Source: Anaerolineae bacterium
GTDB lineage: Bacteria > Chloroflexota > Anaerolineae > 4572-78 > J111
Assembly (NCBI GenBank): GCA_022071955.1
Contig: JAJVIM010000009.1
Location: 109,653 to 173,652, forward strand
Direction of reading: 5' to 3'
Length of the DNA stretch: 64,000 bases
Part shown: piece after piece, positions 53,816 through 62,923 of the stretch
Numbering within the stretch: the first letter of the stretch is position 1
Layout: every line of letters begins with the position of its first letter
The notes under the pieces: generated by a model
What the model was told of the DNA's origin: nothing
What the model saw: only the letters and a program-made list of their open reading frames with translations
The model's database searches: none
Program-made: the position numbers and the translations under genes

Positions 53816-54313
53816 CTACGCCAGCGCCACAAACTCCGCCGAGTTGGTATCGGTGTTGTAGATGGCGCAGGTGGGCGCGCCCTGCCAGCCGAGCACTTCG
53901 CCGGGGTTGAGCCACAGGCAGTTGCCAAATCGCTCCTCGTGCTTTTGATGGGTGTGACCGGAGAACACGGCGTCGTAATCGCCAGTGCGGGCCAGGGCTT
54001 TGGCGTAAAAGGGATAATGGGTGACGGCGATTTTGCGGCCGCCGAGTTCCAGTTCGGCGTGTTCGCCGTGCAGTTTTAAGTTGGGGTACTGGTTTTTGGC
54101 CACGTTTGAAATAGCAAACCGGTCGCCATCGCCGTTGCCAAAAACCACGTGAATATCGCCGGCAAAGCCGCCGCCCATTTCACGGGACGGAATAGGCGAG
54201 CAGAAATCGCCGCAGAAAATGAGGGTGGTTGCGCCGCGCCCGGTAAACAGCGCCAGCGCCCGGCGCAAATTTTCCAGATTATCGTGCACGTCAGAAAAAA
54301 CACCGATCAACAT
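53816..54313 (-). CDS. YfcE/MJ0936-type metallophosphoesterase
   Basis: The 165-residue phosphoesterase carries the full motif set: SDVHDN near 7-12, CGDF near 34, GNGD near 57, THYP near 96 and GHTHQ near 117. It probably hydrolyses phosphodiesters with two metal ions. Natural substrates are unknown. Confidence 0.92.
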   Translation of the reverse strand: MLIGVFSDVHDNLENLRRALALFTGRGATTLIFCGDFCSPIPSREMGGGFAGDIHVVFGNGDGDRFAISNVAKNQYPNLKLHGEHAELELGGRKIAVTHYPFYAKALARTGDYDAVFSGHTHQKHEERFGNCLWLNPGEVLGWQGAPTCAIYNTDTNSAEFVALA

Positions 54314-54357
54314 GGGTCGCCTCCATAAAATAAAGACATCTGTGAAAATAGCTTCTC

Positions 54358-54418
54358 AATGTCACCCTGAGCGTAGCGAAGGGTCTCAATGTAGGGGCGG
54401 TTCGCAAACCGCCCCTAC
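54358..54418. repeat. two repeat hairpins
   Basis: TGTCACCCTGAGCG...AGCGAAGGGTCTC lies at about 54359-54386, then GTAGGGGCGGTT/AACCGCCCCTAC (54391-54402/54407-54418). Both types are familiar intergenic repeats in this kind of genome. The DNA from 54314 to 54525 holds no gene. Confidence 0.7.
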
Positions 54419-54524
54419 ACCAAATTTTCAGCCGTCCCACAGGGAGGCTTCGCTCTGCCGGGTATGATTATTCCTTTGAACCCTGATTCCTGCCTCCAAA
54501 AGAGTCTAACATTTTATCGGTGGC

Positions 54525-54565
54525 CTGTAAAATAGCGCGGGCAGGCCGGTAACCGGCCTGCCCGC
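54525..54565 (-). terminator. near-perfect palindrome acting as terminator after the 54635 membrane gene
   Basis: GCGGGCAGGCCGGT (54537-54550) pairs with ACCGGCCTGCCCGC (54552-54565), one-base loop; TATTTTA follows on the minus strand. Confidence 0.75.
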
Positions 54566-54634
54566 AGAGAGGATCGAGTTAAACAGAGGGAAGAGATAAT
54601 ACGGCCAACCACGCCGCTTCTATCATTTTATCAA

Positions 54635-55507
54635 TTAAAACAGGGGAATGAGCTGATACACTCCGATAAAGGCCAGCAATAACGAAAGACTGGTCAGTGT
54701 GGCGATAGTCGCCGCCGGAGGGTCAATATGAGTGTCGCCGTGATCGTTGAGGCTGTTGCCCCAAAATTCGCCCACCAGCGCCCCCAAAATACCAAAGATT
54801 GCGCCCCACAGTAACCCGCCGCTGGCAACGGTGGCAACTGCCGCCGGCAGCGAAATGTGGTGCGTCGCCGGAATTTTCAAGCCCATAATGGCAAAGATCA
54901 GGCTGGCGGCAGAAAAGCCAAAGCCCAAAATCGAGCCGCCGTTGTTAACGCCCACGCCCACAACCAGCGCCGCCGAAAACAAGCCAACTCCCAGCCCCAA
55001 CACAAGGTTTTGCATCAGGTTATTGGCAAACGCGGCGTAGCGGGTTTGGCCGTTGGTCACTTTGCCCATCACCCCGGTTTTGCCCCAAATCAGCCGCACA
55101 ATAATGCCGGATGTCGCCACGGTCAGGGCCACGGTATCGGTCCAGGCAAAACCGACCAGCCCAAACAGCCAGTTAATCACATAGCCCACCAGCCCAAACA
55201 GCCCGCCGATCAACAACACATCAGGGTGGTTAAGCATCAACCCGACCCCCACATTTCGGCCGGAATCCAGCTTGCCGCGGCTGGCGGCAAACCCCGCCGC
55301 CGCCACCCCGGCGGCAAAACCGCCAACGTGCGGCCCAAAATAGCCAAAAGCCACGGTGCCGAGGAAATCTCCACCGCCGCCCGCCGCCTGAATGGCGACG
55401 CCAACCAAAACCAGCACCCCCACAAAGGCAAAAGCCGGCACAGCGCCCAACGATGCCCCAAAAATTCCACCGCCAAAGGCGATCAGTAAATTAGTTAAGC
55501 TGAACAT
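54635..55507 (-). CDS. Gly/Ala-rich multi-pass membrane protein
   Basis: The 290-residue protein has about eight hydrophobic segments rich in Gly and Ala (GGIFGASLGAVPAFAFVGVLVLVG; GLFGLVGYVINWLFGLVG; GLLWGAIFGILGALVGEFWG). A conserved-looking polar loop near the end reads GNSLNDHGDTHIDPPAA. I do not recognise a transporter family. It is flanked by its own terminator. Confidence 0.65.
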   Translation of the reverse strand: MFSLTNLLIAFGGGIFGASLGAVPAFAFVGVLVLVGVAIQAAGGGGDFLGTVAFGYFGPHVGGFAAGVAAAGFAASRGKLDSGRNVGVGLMLNHPDVLLIGGLFGLVGYVINWLFGLVGFAWTDTVALTVATSGIIVRLIWGKTGVMGKVTNGQTRYAAFANNLMQNLVLGLGVGLFSAALVVGVGVNNGGSILGFGFSAASLIFAIMGLKIPATHHISLPAAVATVASGGLLWGAIFGILGALVGEFWGNSLNDHGDTHIDPPAATIATLTSLSLLLAFIGVYQLIPLF

Positions 55508-55813
55508 AGTTCTCCTTTATCTCCATTGTTAAAGTTTGATGACTAATTGGTAAAACTCAGTACAGGTCGAATGGGTGTTGCCCCTTCCCGCCAAGACAGG
55601 CAGGGCAATGAACGTCAATGTGTGGTTGTCGCTTTCTTTCTGCTCTCCTTGTGCTGTTATATAATAGATTTGGCCCAAAGCCGGGCCGGCAAAACATTGT
55701 GAATTGGTGATCACCTCCTTTGAAAGCAGGATTCAGGAGTCAGGAATTAGGGTGTGTTCCTACAAATTTTCACTCGCGCCGCCGGGTTCAACTCCTCCGC
55801 AAATAAAAGGGAT

Positions 55814-55855
55814 GTGCTGCGTAGAGGCATCTCCTGGAATATCTCTACGCAGCAC
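55814..55855. repeat. 13-bp inverted repeat in the gap before the STAND gene
   Basis: GTGCTGCGTAGAG (55814-55826) pairs with CTCTACGCAGCAC (55843-55855), loop 16. The gap from 55508 to 56008 has this and a GGTGATCACC palindrome at 55706-55715, but no gene that I can support. Confidence 0.7.
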
Positions 55856-56008
55856 TATGAGAGGGGAGAACGTAAGGGCAAATTATTGCCCCTCAGCTAC
55901 CTTACTGCTTATGATAAGGGTGAGCGGCCGGGGTAAGTCCGAAAAAAGTCTAAAGAAAGTCCAGGTTTTTTGCCGGGCGGGGAGCACCGGCAATCAAAAG
56001 AAACCCGT

Positions 56009-59000
56009 ATGACCAAATCACTCACACCGGAGACCATAACCTATCAAACCATTCGGCAGATGTTTAAGGATTGGGACTCGCTCAAGGCGCTGGGCCAGCA
56101 CCCGCTGAGCCGGCTGCACGTGGTTGAGCAGCGACAGCAAGCTTCCGGCTACACCGCATCGCCTGCCGGCCGGGGGCTGGCGCTGCGGGAGGTGCTGACC
56201 TCGGCTTTGGAGCAGTTGAAGCCGGCAAACACGCCGCCGGACCCCGCCGAAAGAAGCTGGCGACCGTACCTGATCCTCAGCGAACAACAAATCAACGGTC
56301 GCAGCCCGGAATGGGTTGCGGCGCAGCTCCACATTTCGCGCGGCACCTATTTTTTGGAACAGAAACGGGCGCTGGAAATTGTGGCTGATACGCTGCATAA
56401 GTGGGAAGAAGAAAGCCGCAACACGCCGGCTGACGCCCCACCGCTGTCGCCGCCGGCAATCCCGTTTTTGGCTCCCCCACGGCCCACCCAGCCGGTCATC
56501 GGCCACGCCGAAATTCTGGGCACGCTGAAACAACACCTGCTCAACGGGGCGACCATCGCGCTGAACGGGCTGCCGGGCGTGGGCAAAACCACACTGGCCA
56601 TCGAGCTGGCCCATCACCCCGGGCTGGCCAAACATTTTGTCGATGGTATTTTGTGGGTGGGGTTGGGCCGCCAGCCCGATGTACTGGCGCTGCTGGGGGG
56701 CTGGGCGGCGGCGCTGGGGTTGTCGGCGCAGGCCATTGCCAGTTACGCCAGCGTCACCGAGCGCGCCGCGGCGGTGCGCTCGGCCATCGGCCTGAAACGG
56801 ATGCTGCTGGTGATAGACGATGCCTGGCAGGTGGAAGCCGGGCTGGCCTTTAAAGTTGGCGGGCCAAACTGCGCCCACGTGCTAACCACCCGCCTGTCTA
56901 ACGTGGCGCTGGATTTTGCCGGAGACAAGGTTATAAAAATCAACGAGCTGGAACCGGGCCACGGGCTAAATCTGCTGGCCCATTTTACGCCGCGCCTGGT
57001 TGAATCCGCCCCGGCCGAAGCGGAAAGGCTGGTGCGCTCGGTGGGCGGGCTGCCCCTGGCTCTGATTTTGATGGGCGGCTACCTGCGCAAACAGAGCTAC
57101 AACGCCCAATCCCGGCGGGTAGCCCAGGCGCTGACTCAACTGCAAAATGCCGAAGCCCGGCTGCGGTTGTCGCGCCCGCAATCACCGGTAGAGGCGCACC
57201 CCGCGCTGCCGTTTGAAACGCCGCTGTCGTTGCAGGCGATGATTGGCCTCAACGAGGCGTTTCTCACCCCCGCCGCCCGGCAATCGCTGCGAGACCTGTC
57301 GCTGTTTGAACCCAAACCCAACACCTTTTCAGAAACGGCGGCGCTGGCCGTGATCAGCGGCTCGCCCACCGACCTTGACCAGTTGGTCGATCACGGGCTG
57401 GTGGAGAGCGTGGCCTTTGAGCGCTACACCATGCACCAGACCATCGCCGATTACGCCGCGCTGCAAGGGCCGGCCGGGCCGGCCAGTGAGCGATATATCG
57501 CCTACTTTATCCGCTTCATCACCGATCAGGCCACCGATTTTGTGGCGCTCGACGGTGAGCTGGCCAATCTGGTCAACGCGCTTGACCGGGCTATCGCCGC
57601 CGGCGCAGATGAGTTGTTTCTGGAGGGCATTGCCGCGATATACCCATTTCTGGAAACGCGGGGGCTGTACCCGCTGCTGGAACGTTTTCTCAACCACGCG
57701 GCCGCAATTTCAGAAGCCGCCAACGACCGGCCCGCGCTGGCGCAGAATTGGTACAATCTGGGCGAGATAAATGTGAAACGCGGCGATTTTGCGGCGGCCA
57801 AAACGCATCTGCTCAAAAGCCTTCAACTGGCCCGACTGGCAAAGCTGCCTCTCATCGAAGCCGACAGCCTGTTCCAACTGGGGCTATCGTGCTGGTACGC
57901 GGCCGGGAACGCCGCCGGCGGCACCGCCGATATTGAGCGCGCGCTGGCGGTGTACCGCCAGTCAGGCTGCAAAGAAAACGAAGGCTACGCGCTCAACGGG
58001 CTGGGCTTTATTCACCAGGAACTGGGCAACTATGATCGGGCCATTTTCTATTTAAAGCAGGCGTTAACCGTTGGCCGGGAGAATGGATTGACCCGGGTGG
58101 AAGGCTGGGCGCACTTTAATTTGGGGCAGGTTTATCTGCCCATTGGTGATTTTTACCGGGCCAAAGACCATTATCTGGAATGTCTCCAACGCTACCGGCA
58201 GCTCGGCGACCTGCGGGGCGAGGGCTGGTTGATTTACAATTTGGGCCGCTTTTACCGCAAGGTTGGCGACTACGAGCAGGCTCGGGCTTCATCTGAGCAG
58301 GCGCTGGAAATTTTAGCCGGCATCGGCGATAAGTTTGGGATGGGTTTTGCCATTCACAATTTGGGGTTGATCGCGTTTGAGCAGGGCCTCGACGCCGCGG
58401 CCGTTGCCCACTATGAGCGCGCCCTGTCGGTGTTTAAGGGGATCAACTGCCTCACCGGCTGGAGTCAAACCTGCCACAGTTTGGGCCTCCGGCTGCGGCG
58501 GCACGGCGACTACACCGCCGCCCGGCGCTATTTTGAGCAGGCGCTGCAAATGCGCCGTGACATCAACTATAATCGCGGCGAAAGTATGACCCTGGCGAAT
58601 ATGGGGCTGGTCTTCCATTATCTGGGCGATGACTCGGCCGCGCTGCTGTATTGCCAGCAGGCCCTGGGCATTGCCCGCGAGTTGGGCGCAAAACCCACAC
58701 TGGCCTACGTGCTCACCCTGTACGGGCACGTGCTGACCGGGCTGGGGCGCCTGGCCGATGCGGCCGAGGTGTATTTGCAGGCGTTGGTGCTCCGGCGCGA
58801 GCTGGGCCAGCCGCACCTGACTCTGGACCCTCTGGCCGGGCTGGCCGATGTATTTTTGGCGCAGGGCAATCTGCCGCAGGCCACAACCTACGTCAACAAA
58901 ATTTTGAGTCACCTGCCGCCGGAGCAGAATTCATCAAACCCAATATCCGGTTTGGTGGGCGCAGATGATCCGGCCAGAATTTTGCGGGTTTGCCAGGCCG

Positions 59001-59083
59001 TACTCCGGGCCGGCGACGACAGCCGGGCAGCGCTGATTTTGCCCGCCGCAACCGTCTGTGCCGGCGCAAAAGCTGAGAATTAG
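56009..59083 (+). CDS. STAND-type NTPase regulator with TPR repeats
   Basis: The 1024-residue protein starts at ATG 56009; a TTG 13 codons upstream lies in-frame but lacks support. Residues 1-145 include a helical, HTH-like segment (WVAAQLHISRGTYFLEQKRALEIV). An NB-ARC-like NTPase follows: Walker A LNGLPGVGKTTL near 190, Walker B RMLLVIDDAW near 267 and GLPLALILMGGYLR near 352. TPR-type repeats run from about 580 to 970 (YNLGEINVKRGDFAAAKTHL pattern repeated about nine times). Such proteins integrate signals by ATP-driven assembly, often as transcription regulators or in defence. No effector domain is visible. Confidence 0.85.
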   Translation: MTKSLTPETITYQTIRQMFKDWDSLKALGQHPLSRLHVVEQRQQASGYTASPAGRGLALREVLTSALEQLKPANTPPDPAERSWRPYLILSEQQINGRSPEWVAAQLHISRGTYFLEQKRALEIVADTLHKWEEESRNTPADAPPLSPPAIPFLAPPRPTQPVIGHAEILGTLKQHLLNGATIALNGLPGVGKTTLAIELAHHPGLAKHFVDGILWVGLGRQPDVLALLGGWAAALGLSAQAIASYASVTERAAAVRSAIGLKRMLLVIDDAWQVEAGLAFKVGGPNCAHVLTTRLSNVALDFAGDKVIKINELEPGHGLNLLAHFTPRLVESAPAEAERLVRSVGGLPLALILMGGYLRKQSYNAQSRRVAQALTQLQNAEARLRLSRPQSPVEAHPALPFETPLSLQAMIGLNEAFLTPAARQSLRDLSLFEPKPNTFSETAALAVISGSPTDLDQLVDHGLVESVAFERYTMHQTIADYAALQGPAGPASERYIAYFIRFITDQATDFVALDGELANLVNALDRAIAAGADELFLEGIAAIYPFLETRGLYPLLERFLNHAAAISEAANDRPALAQNWYNLGEINVKRGDFAAAKTHLLKSLQLARLAKLPLIEADSLFQLGLSCWYAAGNAAGGTADIERALAVYRQSGCKENEGYALNGLGFIHQELGNYDRAIFYLKQALTVGRENGLTRVEGWAHFNLGQVYLPIGDFYRAKDHYLECLQRYRQLGDLRGEGWLIYNLGRFYRKVGDYEQARASSEQALEILAGIGDKFGMGFAIHNLGLIAFEQGLDAAAVAHYERALSVFKGINCLTGWSQTCHSLGLRLRRHGDYTAARRYFEQALQMRRDINYNRGESMTLANMGLVFHYLGDDSAALLYCQQALGIARELGAKPTLAYVLTLYGHVLTGLGRLADAAEVYLQALVLRRELGQPHLTLDPLAGLADVFLAQGNLPQATTYVNKILSHLPPEQNSSNPISGLVGADDPARILRVCQAVLRAGDDSRAALILPAATVCAGAKAEN

Positions 59084-59089
59084 CCGGTG

Positions 59090-59117
59090 TTGTACAACCC
59101 ATCGATTATGGTATAAT
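59090..59117 (+). promoter_or_regulatory. promoter of the 59149 phosphoesterase
   Basis: TTGTAC (59090-59095), 16 bases, TATAAT (59112-59117). It begins just after the STAND gene stop and includes the ATG at 59116-59118, which therefore cannot be the start codon. Confidence 0.65.
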
Positions 59118-59148
59118 GAAATTCAATTCTTGGGGGAGAACGAATCCG

Positions 59149-60462
59149 TTGGGTTACAAGTTAAAGTTTGTCTTGTCTGATCTGCACATCGGCGCCCGGA
59201 ACACCGGCAAAGCTGCGTCGGGAGTTTCCCCGGCGGCCAGGTTTATTGACTTTTTGCACACTATCCGCCACGAAAGCGAACAGGATGATCGGGAAATCGA
59301 ACTGATCATCAACGGTGATCTGTTTGCCTTTTTGCAAACCCCGGCGGTAGATAATTTTGACCCCAACGCCATTTATCCCAAAGAAGCCTACCTCGACTCG
59401 TCGGCAGAAGCCTCCATCAAACGGCTCGATATTATCGCCGAGTTCAACCCGGATGTGTTCAACGCCATGAGCGATTTTCTTCAGGTTGAAAACCCGCAGC
59501 GCCGGCTAACCATCATCAAAGGCAACCACGACATCAATTTATTTTGGCCGGGTGTTAAAAACCGGCTGCGTGAAATTCTGGGGTCGTCCGGCACGCGCGC
59601 TTCGCTGCTGCGCTTTGCCGATGAATTTGTGAGCCGCGAAAAAATTTACGTGGAACACGGCCACCAGCGCGCCGAAAAAATGAACGGCTACCACGACTCG
59701 TTTGACCCGCGCGCCGCCTCCAACCCCACTCAACTCCACTACCCGGCCGGCGCGCGTTTCACCATCGACTTTTTGAATGACGCCAAACAGGAGTGGTGGT
59801 TTGTTGACCACATTAAACCGGTCACCGCACTCATCTGGTACGCCTTTTACTGGAATTTTGATTTTGCCTGCCAGGCGCTGGCCAGCTTTATCCGCCACAC
59901 CCCCTCGCTGGTGGTGAGCGATTTGAGTATGGCCGAAGGCACGCTCACCACGGCCACTCATTCGCTGCTGCACGAGCTGGAGGATGCCGCCGCCCGCCGC
60001 GATCTGGCCGACAAATACGCCCAAAGCCCGGCCTTTCGCCGCGAATTTCACCAGCACGTCCAGCAATATCTGGACGACGCCGTGATCGACAACAAAGGCG
60101 AAGCCGCCTTTCACTTTATTGAGGTTGGCGACAACCCGCTGGAAATGGCTCACGCCGACCAGCAGCGCCAGCGGGCTATGCTTTTTGCCGCCGCGCAAAA
60201 ACTGGCCGATCCCGACAAAGCCCGCGTTATTGTGTTTGGCCACACCCACCAGCCGATGCAAAAAAAGTTGAGCCACGGCTGCATTTACGTAAACACCGGC
60301 AGTTGGGTTGAAGACCTGTCTGACGCGCCGCCCGAAACCTGGCGCGCCCTGTTCAACGGCGTGCTGCCGCCCGGCCACGCCAACCGAATACTGCCCTACG
60401 CCCGCATTGAATACGACGCCGACGACAACCCCTCGGTGCAGTTGTTGTATTTTGAAGGTTAG
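59149..60462 (+). CDS. metallophosphoesterase
   Basis: The 437-residue protein begins at TTG 59149 with GGGGGAG ten bases upstream. Motifs are SDLHIG near 9-14, INGDLF, KGNHDIN near 124, EHGHQRAEK and FGHTHQP near 364. The length and spacing fit UDP-diacylglucosamine hydrolase-like or uncharacterised calcineurin-type enzymes, not classical Mre11. NurA and a HAS-barrel gene follow with short gaps, so DNA-end processing is possible but unproven. Confidence 0.85.
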   Translation: MGYKLKFVLSDLHIGARNTGKAASGVSPAARFIDFLHTIRHESEQDDREIELIINGDLFAFLQTPAVDNFDPNAIYPKEAYLDSSAEASIKRLDIIAEFNPDVFNAMSDFLQVENPQRRLTIIKGNHDINLFWPGVKNRLREILGSSGTRASLLRFADEFVSREKIYVEHGHQRAEKMNGYHDSFDPRAASNPTQLHYPAGARFTIDFLNDAKQEWWFVDHIKPVTALIWYAFYWNFDFACQALASFIRHTPSLVVSDLSMAEGTLTTATHSLLHELEDAAARRDLADKYAQSPAFRREFHQHVQQYLDDAVIDNKGEAAFHFIEVGDNPLEMAHADQQRQRAMLFAAAQKLADPDKARVIVFGHTHQPMQKKLSHGCIYVNTGSWVEDLSDAPPETWRALFNGVLPPGHANRILPYARIEYDADDNPSVQLLYFEG

Positions 60463-60477
60463 CCGGTTGCCCCGCCC

Positions 60478-61674
60478 ATGACGCTTGAACTCAATCAGGT
60501 TGCTCCCCAAATCAAAGCAATGGGCCAGAGTTTGGCGCAGCTAACCACCACCCGCAGCGAGGCCCTCGACGTGGCCCGCCAACTGCTCACCCGCTACGCC
60601 GCCGAATTTGACCAGCTCAGCCAACTGGTTGACCGCGCCGAACAGGTGCAGGAAAAGCAGCGTTTTGCCTGGGTTGGGGCCGCCCCCACCCACGAGGCGC
60701 TTGATCGGGCCTACCCCTTGCCCGCCTGCCCGGAGCAAATCACCGTGTTGGCCAGCGACGGCTCCCAAATTTACCCCGACCCGCACGCCATCGCCCTCTA
60801 CTATCTCATCAATGTGGGCGTCATCATTTACCGCCACGGCTCCAACCAAAAACCGGTCACCCACAACCATTCGCCCCGGCTGGTTTTTGACACCGAAGAC
60901 ATTCTCGATGAGCAGGGCCGGTTGATTTCCGCCGGCGAGGTGAGCGTGCAGCGCGATCTGGCCGAATTGGAGGCGCTGGTGCAGCACACGCCCGCCGCCG
61001 CCGAACCGGTGGTGGCGCTAAAGGATGGCCAGCTCACCCTGCGGGTCATCGATTTGCCGTTTGACCAGCAAAAAATCTATCTCGACCTGTACCTGGCGCA
61101 GCTCAACGCCCTGCGCGAATCGGGCGGGCTGCTGGCCGGCTACATCGACCGGCCGCGCAGCACCTTTGTGCTGGCGCTGCTGCATCTGGCGCTGCTGGAA
61201 ATGGCCAACATCAGCGAGGAGAATTTGCGGCGCACCCCCTTCCGCGCGCTGACCGACCGCGACCTGTTCGACTTTTTGGGGCCGGGCGAGCGCAGCGCCG
61301 TGTTTGCCGTGCGGGCCAAAGGGCTGGAAAAATACAGCGAGTCCGGCCACGCCATCCACTTTTTCTACCTCAACGTGGCCGGCAGCGAACAAAACTCGAT
61401 GCTGGCCCGCGTCGAAATTCCGGCCTGGGTAGCGGCCAATCCCGTCGCGCTGGATACCGTGCATGCCGTGCTGGTGCGGCAGGCGCGCATTACCGGCAGC
61501 TACCCCTACGTGCTGGCTCGCGCCGATGAACTGGCCGTCATTTTGCCGGAAGAGCGTGAGGCCGTGGAAATGATGCTGGCCGTAGAAATGCGCCGCCACA
61601 AACTCAGCCCGGAGCTATCGTGGAAACAACAAAACAAAAACGCCTATCGAGCACCCAAAGAGAGTTTTAAATAA
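60478..61674 (+). CDS. nurA: NurA-domain nuclease
   Basis: The 398-residue protein matches NurA: ITVLASDGSQIYPDPHAI near 87 provides the first metal-binding Asp, then LVFDTEDILDEQG and ALRESGGLLAGYIDRPRST near 215-235 (second Asp), with a C-terminal LDTVHAVLVRQ stretch. NurA is a 5'-3' nuclease that works with the HerA helicase in archaea and some bacteria. Its stop overlaps the next start by one base (TAATG), so the two are coupled. Confidence 0.88.
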   Translation: MTLELNQVAPQIKAMGQSLAQLTTTRSEALDVARQLLTRYAAEFDQLSQLVDRAEQVQEKQRFAWVGAAPTHEALDRAYPLPACPEQITVLASDGSQIYPDPHAIALYYLINVGVIIYRHGSNQKPVTHNHSPRLVFDTEDILDEQGRLISAGEVSVQRDLAELEALVQHTPAAAEPVVALKDGQLTLRVIDLPFDQQKIYLDLYLAQLNALRESGGLLAGYIDRPRSTFVLALLHLALLEMANISEENLRRTPFRALTDRDLFDFLGPGERSAVFAVRAKGLEKYSESGHAIHFFYLNVAGSEQNSMLARVEIPAWVAANPVALDTVHAVLVRQARITGSYPYVLARADELAVILPEEREAVEMMLAVEMRRHKLSPELSWKQQNKNAYRAPKESFK

Positions 61675-62261
61675 TGGTTCAATCACTCACCATTGGCTGG
61701 GTGCTGCGCGCCAGCACCGCCGGATTTGTCGTCGGTTGCCGGGTGTTGCAGCCCAACGTGCCCCAATTTGGCGATCTGGTCAAAGTGCCGCTGTACGAGG
61801 CCAGCATTTTTGGCCTGATTTACGATGTGCAGGTGCGCGACGACCCGGCCGTGCGCCAACTCATTTTGGCCGGCGAAATGGAACCGGAAGCGGTGCTGGA
61901 CCAGCGCGAAAACCGGCTGGTGCCCATTGAAATTGGCGTGCTGGCGGTGGGTTACCAGCAGGGCAAACGCATTTTTCAGGGCTTGCCGCCGCAGCCGCCG
62001 CTCAGTTTGGACACCCTGTTTTTGTGCGACAGCGGCGAACTGCGGGCCTTTACCGCCGAGCTGCATTACCTGCAACTGGTGCTCAACGCCCGCCAGCTTC
62101 CCGCCGACGAACTGCTAGTGGCCAATCTGCGCCGCGCCGCCGACGCCCACCCACCCGAAACCCGCCGCCAGTTTCTGCTCAACGCCGGGCGGCAGCTATC
62201 GCGGCTGCTCAACCGGGATTTGATCCGGCTCGACACCATTTTGCAGCGCATCAAACCGTAA
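61674..62261 (+). CDS. HAS-barrel protein, HerA-N-terminus-like
   Basis: The 195-residue protein begins GWVLRASTAGFVVGCRV and continues with FGDLVKVPLYEASIFGLIYDVQ, the HAS-barrel beta pattern found at the start of HerA helicases. There is no Walker motif, and the protein ends after a helical region (LLVANLRRAADAH). A HerA ATPase gene is absent downstream, so this may be a stand-alone HAS partner for NurA. Confidence 0.75.
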   Translation: MVQSLTIGWVLRASTAGFVVGCRVLQPNVPQFGDLVKVPLYEASIFGLIYDVQVRDDPAVRQLILAGEMEPEAVLDQRENRLVPIEIGVLAVGYQQGKRIFQGLPPQPPLSLDTLFLCDSGELRAFTAELHYLQLVLNARQLPADELLVANLRRAADAHPPETRRQFLLNAGRQLSRLLNRDLIRLDTILQRIKP

Positions 62262-62262
62262 T

Positions 62263-62325
62263 AAGTGACCGGCACTTTAACTGACCCATCGCCGTCATTA
62301 AAGCGTTAATAAGTGCCGGTCACTT
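62263..62325. repeat. pair of inverted near-palindromic 15-mers
   Basis: AAGTGACCGGCACTT (62263-62277) and AAGTGCCGGTCACTT (62311-62325) are exact inverses, 33 bases apart, directly before the pentapeptide gene. Confidence 0.75.
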
Positions 62326-62340
62326 TAAAAGGATACACCG

Positions 62341-62922
62341 ATGGATTTTACCCCGCAGCAACTGAAACAACTGCTGGCCAGCGGCCAACGCCCGCTGTGG
62401 CTGGCCAACGTTGATTTGAGCGGAGCAAACCTCACCGGCGCCGATCTGGCGCAGGCGCGGTTGCAGCGCGCCAACCTGGCCGGAGCCAACCTGGCCGGAG
62501 CCAATTTAAGCGGCGCTGATTTAACCTACGCCGATCTGACGGGGGTCAATTTAAATGAAGCCAACCTGACCAATGCCGTGCTGAGCGGGGCCAATCTCAC
62601 CGGCGCGGTGCTGGTGGGAGCCAACCTGACCGACGCCGACGTGAGCCGGGCCACGCTGACCACCGCCGATTTGAGCCGGGCCGCGCTGGTGCGGGCCAAC
62701 GCCAGCGAGTCTAACCTGAGCCGGGCGGTGCTGGCCGGCGCGGACCTGTCCGCAGCCAATCTGGCCGAGGCCAGCCTGGCCGGAGCCAATTTGAGCGGGG
62801 CGCGGGTGAGCGGCGCGTTGCTGCGCGAAGCCGATCTGACCGGAGCCAACATTGATGGGGTTGAGCTGGACTCCGCCAATACCGAACTGGCCGTTCTGCC
62901 CGATGGCGAGATTGACGCCTGA
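62341..62922 (+). CDS. pentapeptide-repeat protein
   Basis: The 193-residue protein is built almost wholly of A(N/D)LxG-type pentapeptides (ANLAGANLAGANLSGADLTY) from residue 20 to 180, which form a right-handed quadrilateral beta helix. Some members mimic DNA and protect gyrase. Here a role is unknown. AAGG lies near the start. Confidence 0.85.
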   Translation: MDFTPQQLKQLLASGQRPLWLANVDLSGANLTGADLAQARLQRANLAGANLAGANLSGADLTYADLTGVNLNEANLTNAVLSGANLTGAVLVGANLTDADVSRATLTTADLSRAALVRANASESNLSRAVLAGADLSAANLAEASLAGANLSGARVSGALLREADLTGANIDGVELDSANTELAVLPDGEIDA

Positions 62923-62923
62923 A

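Noticed and set aside
54358..54418. Possible CRISPR-like repeats
   Set aside because: Two different hairpins, each once, with no regular spacers.
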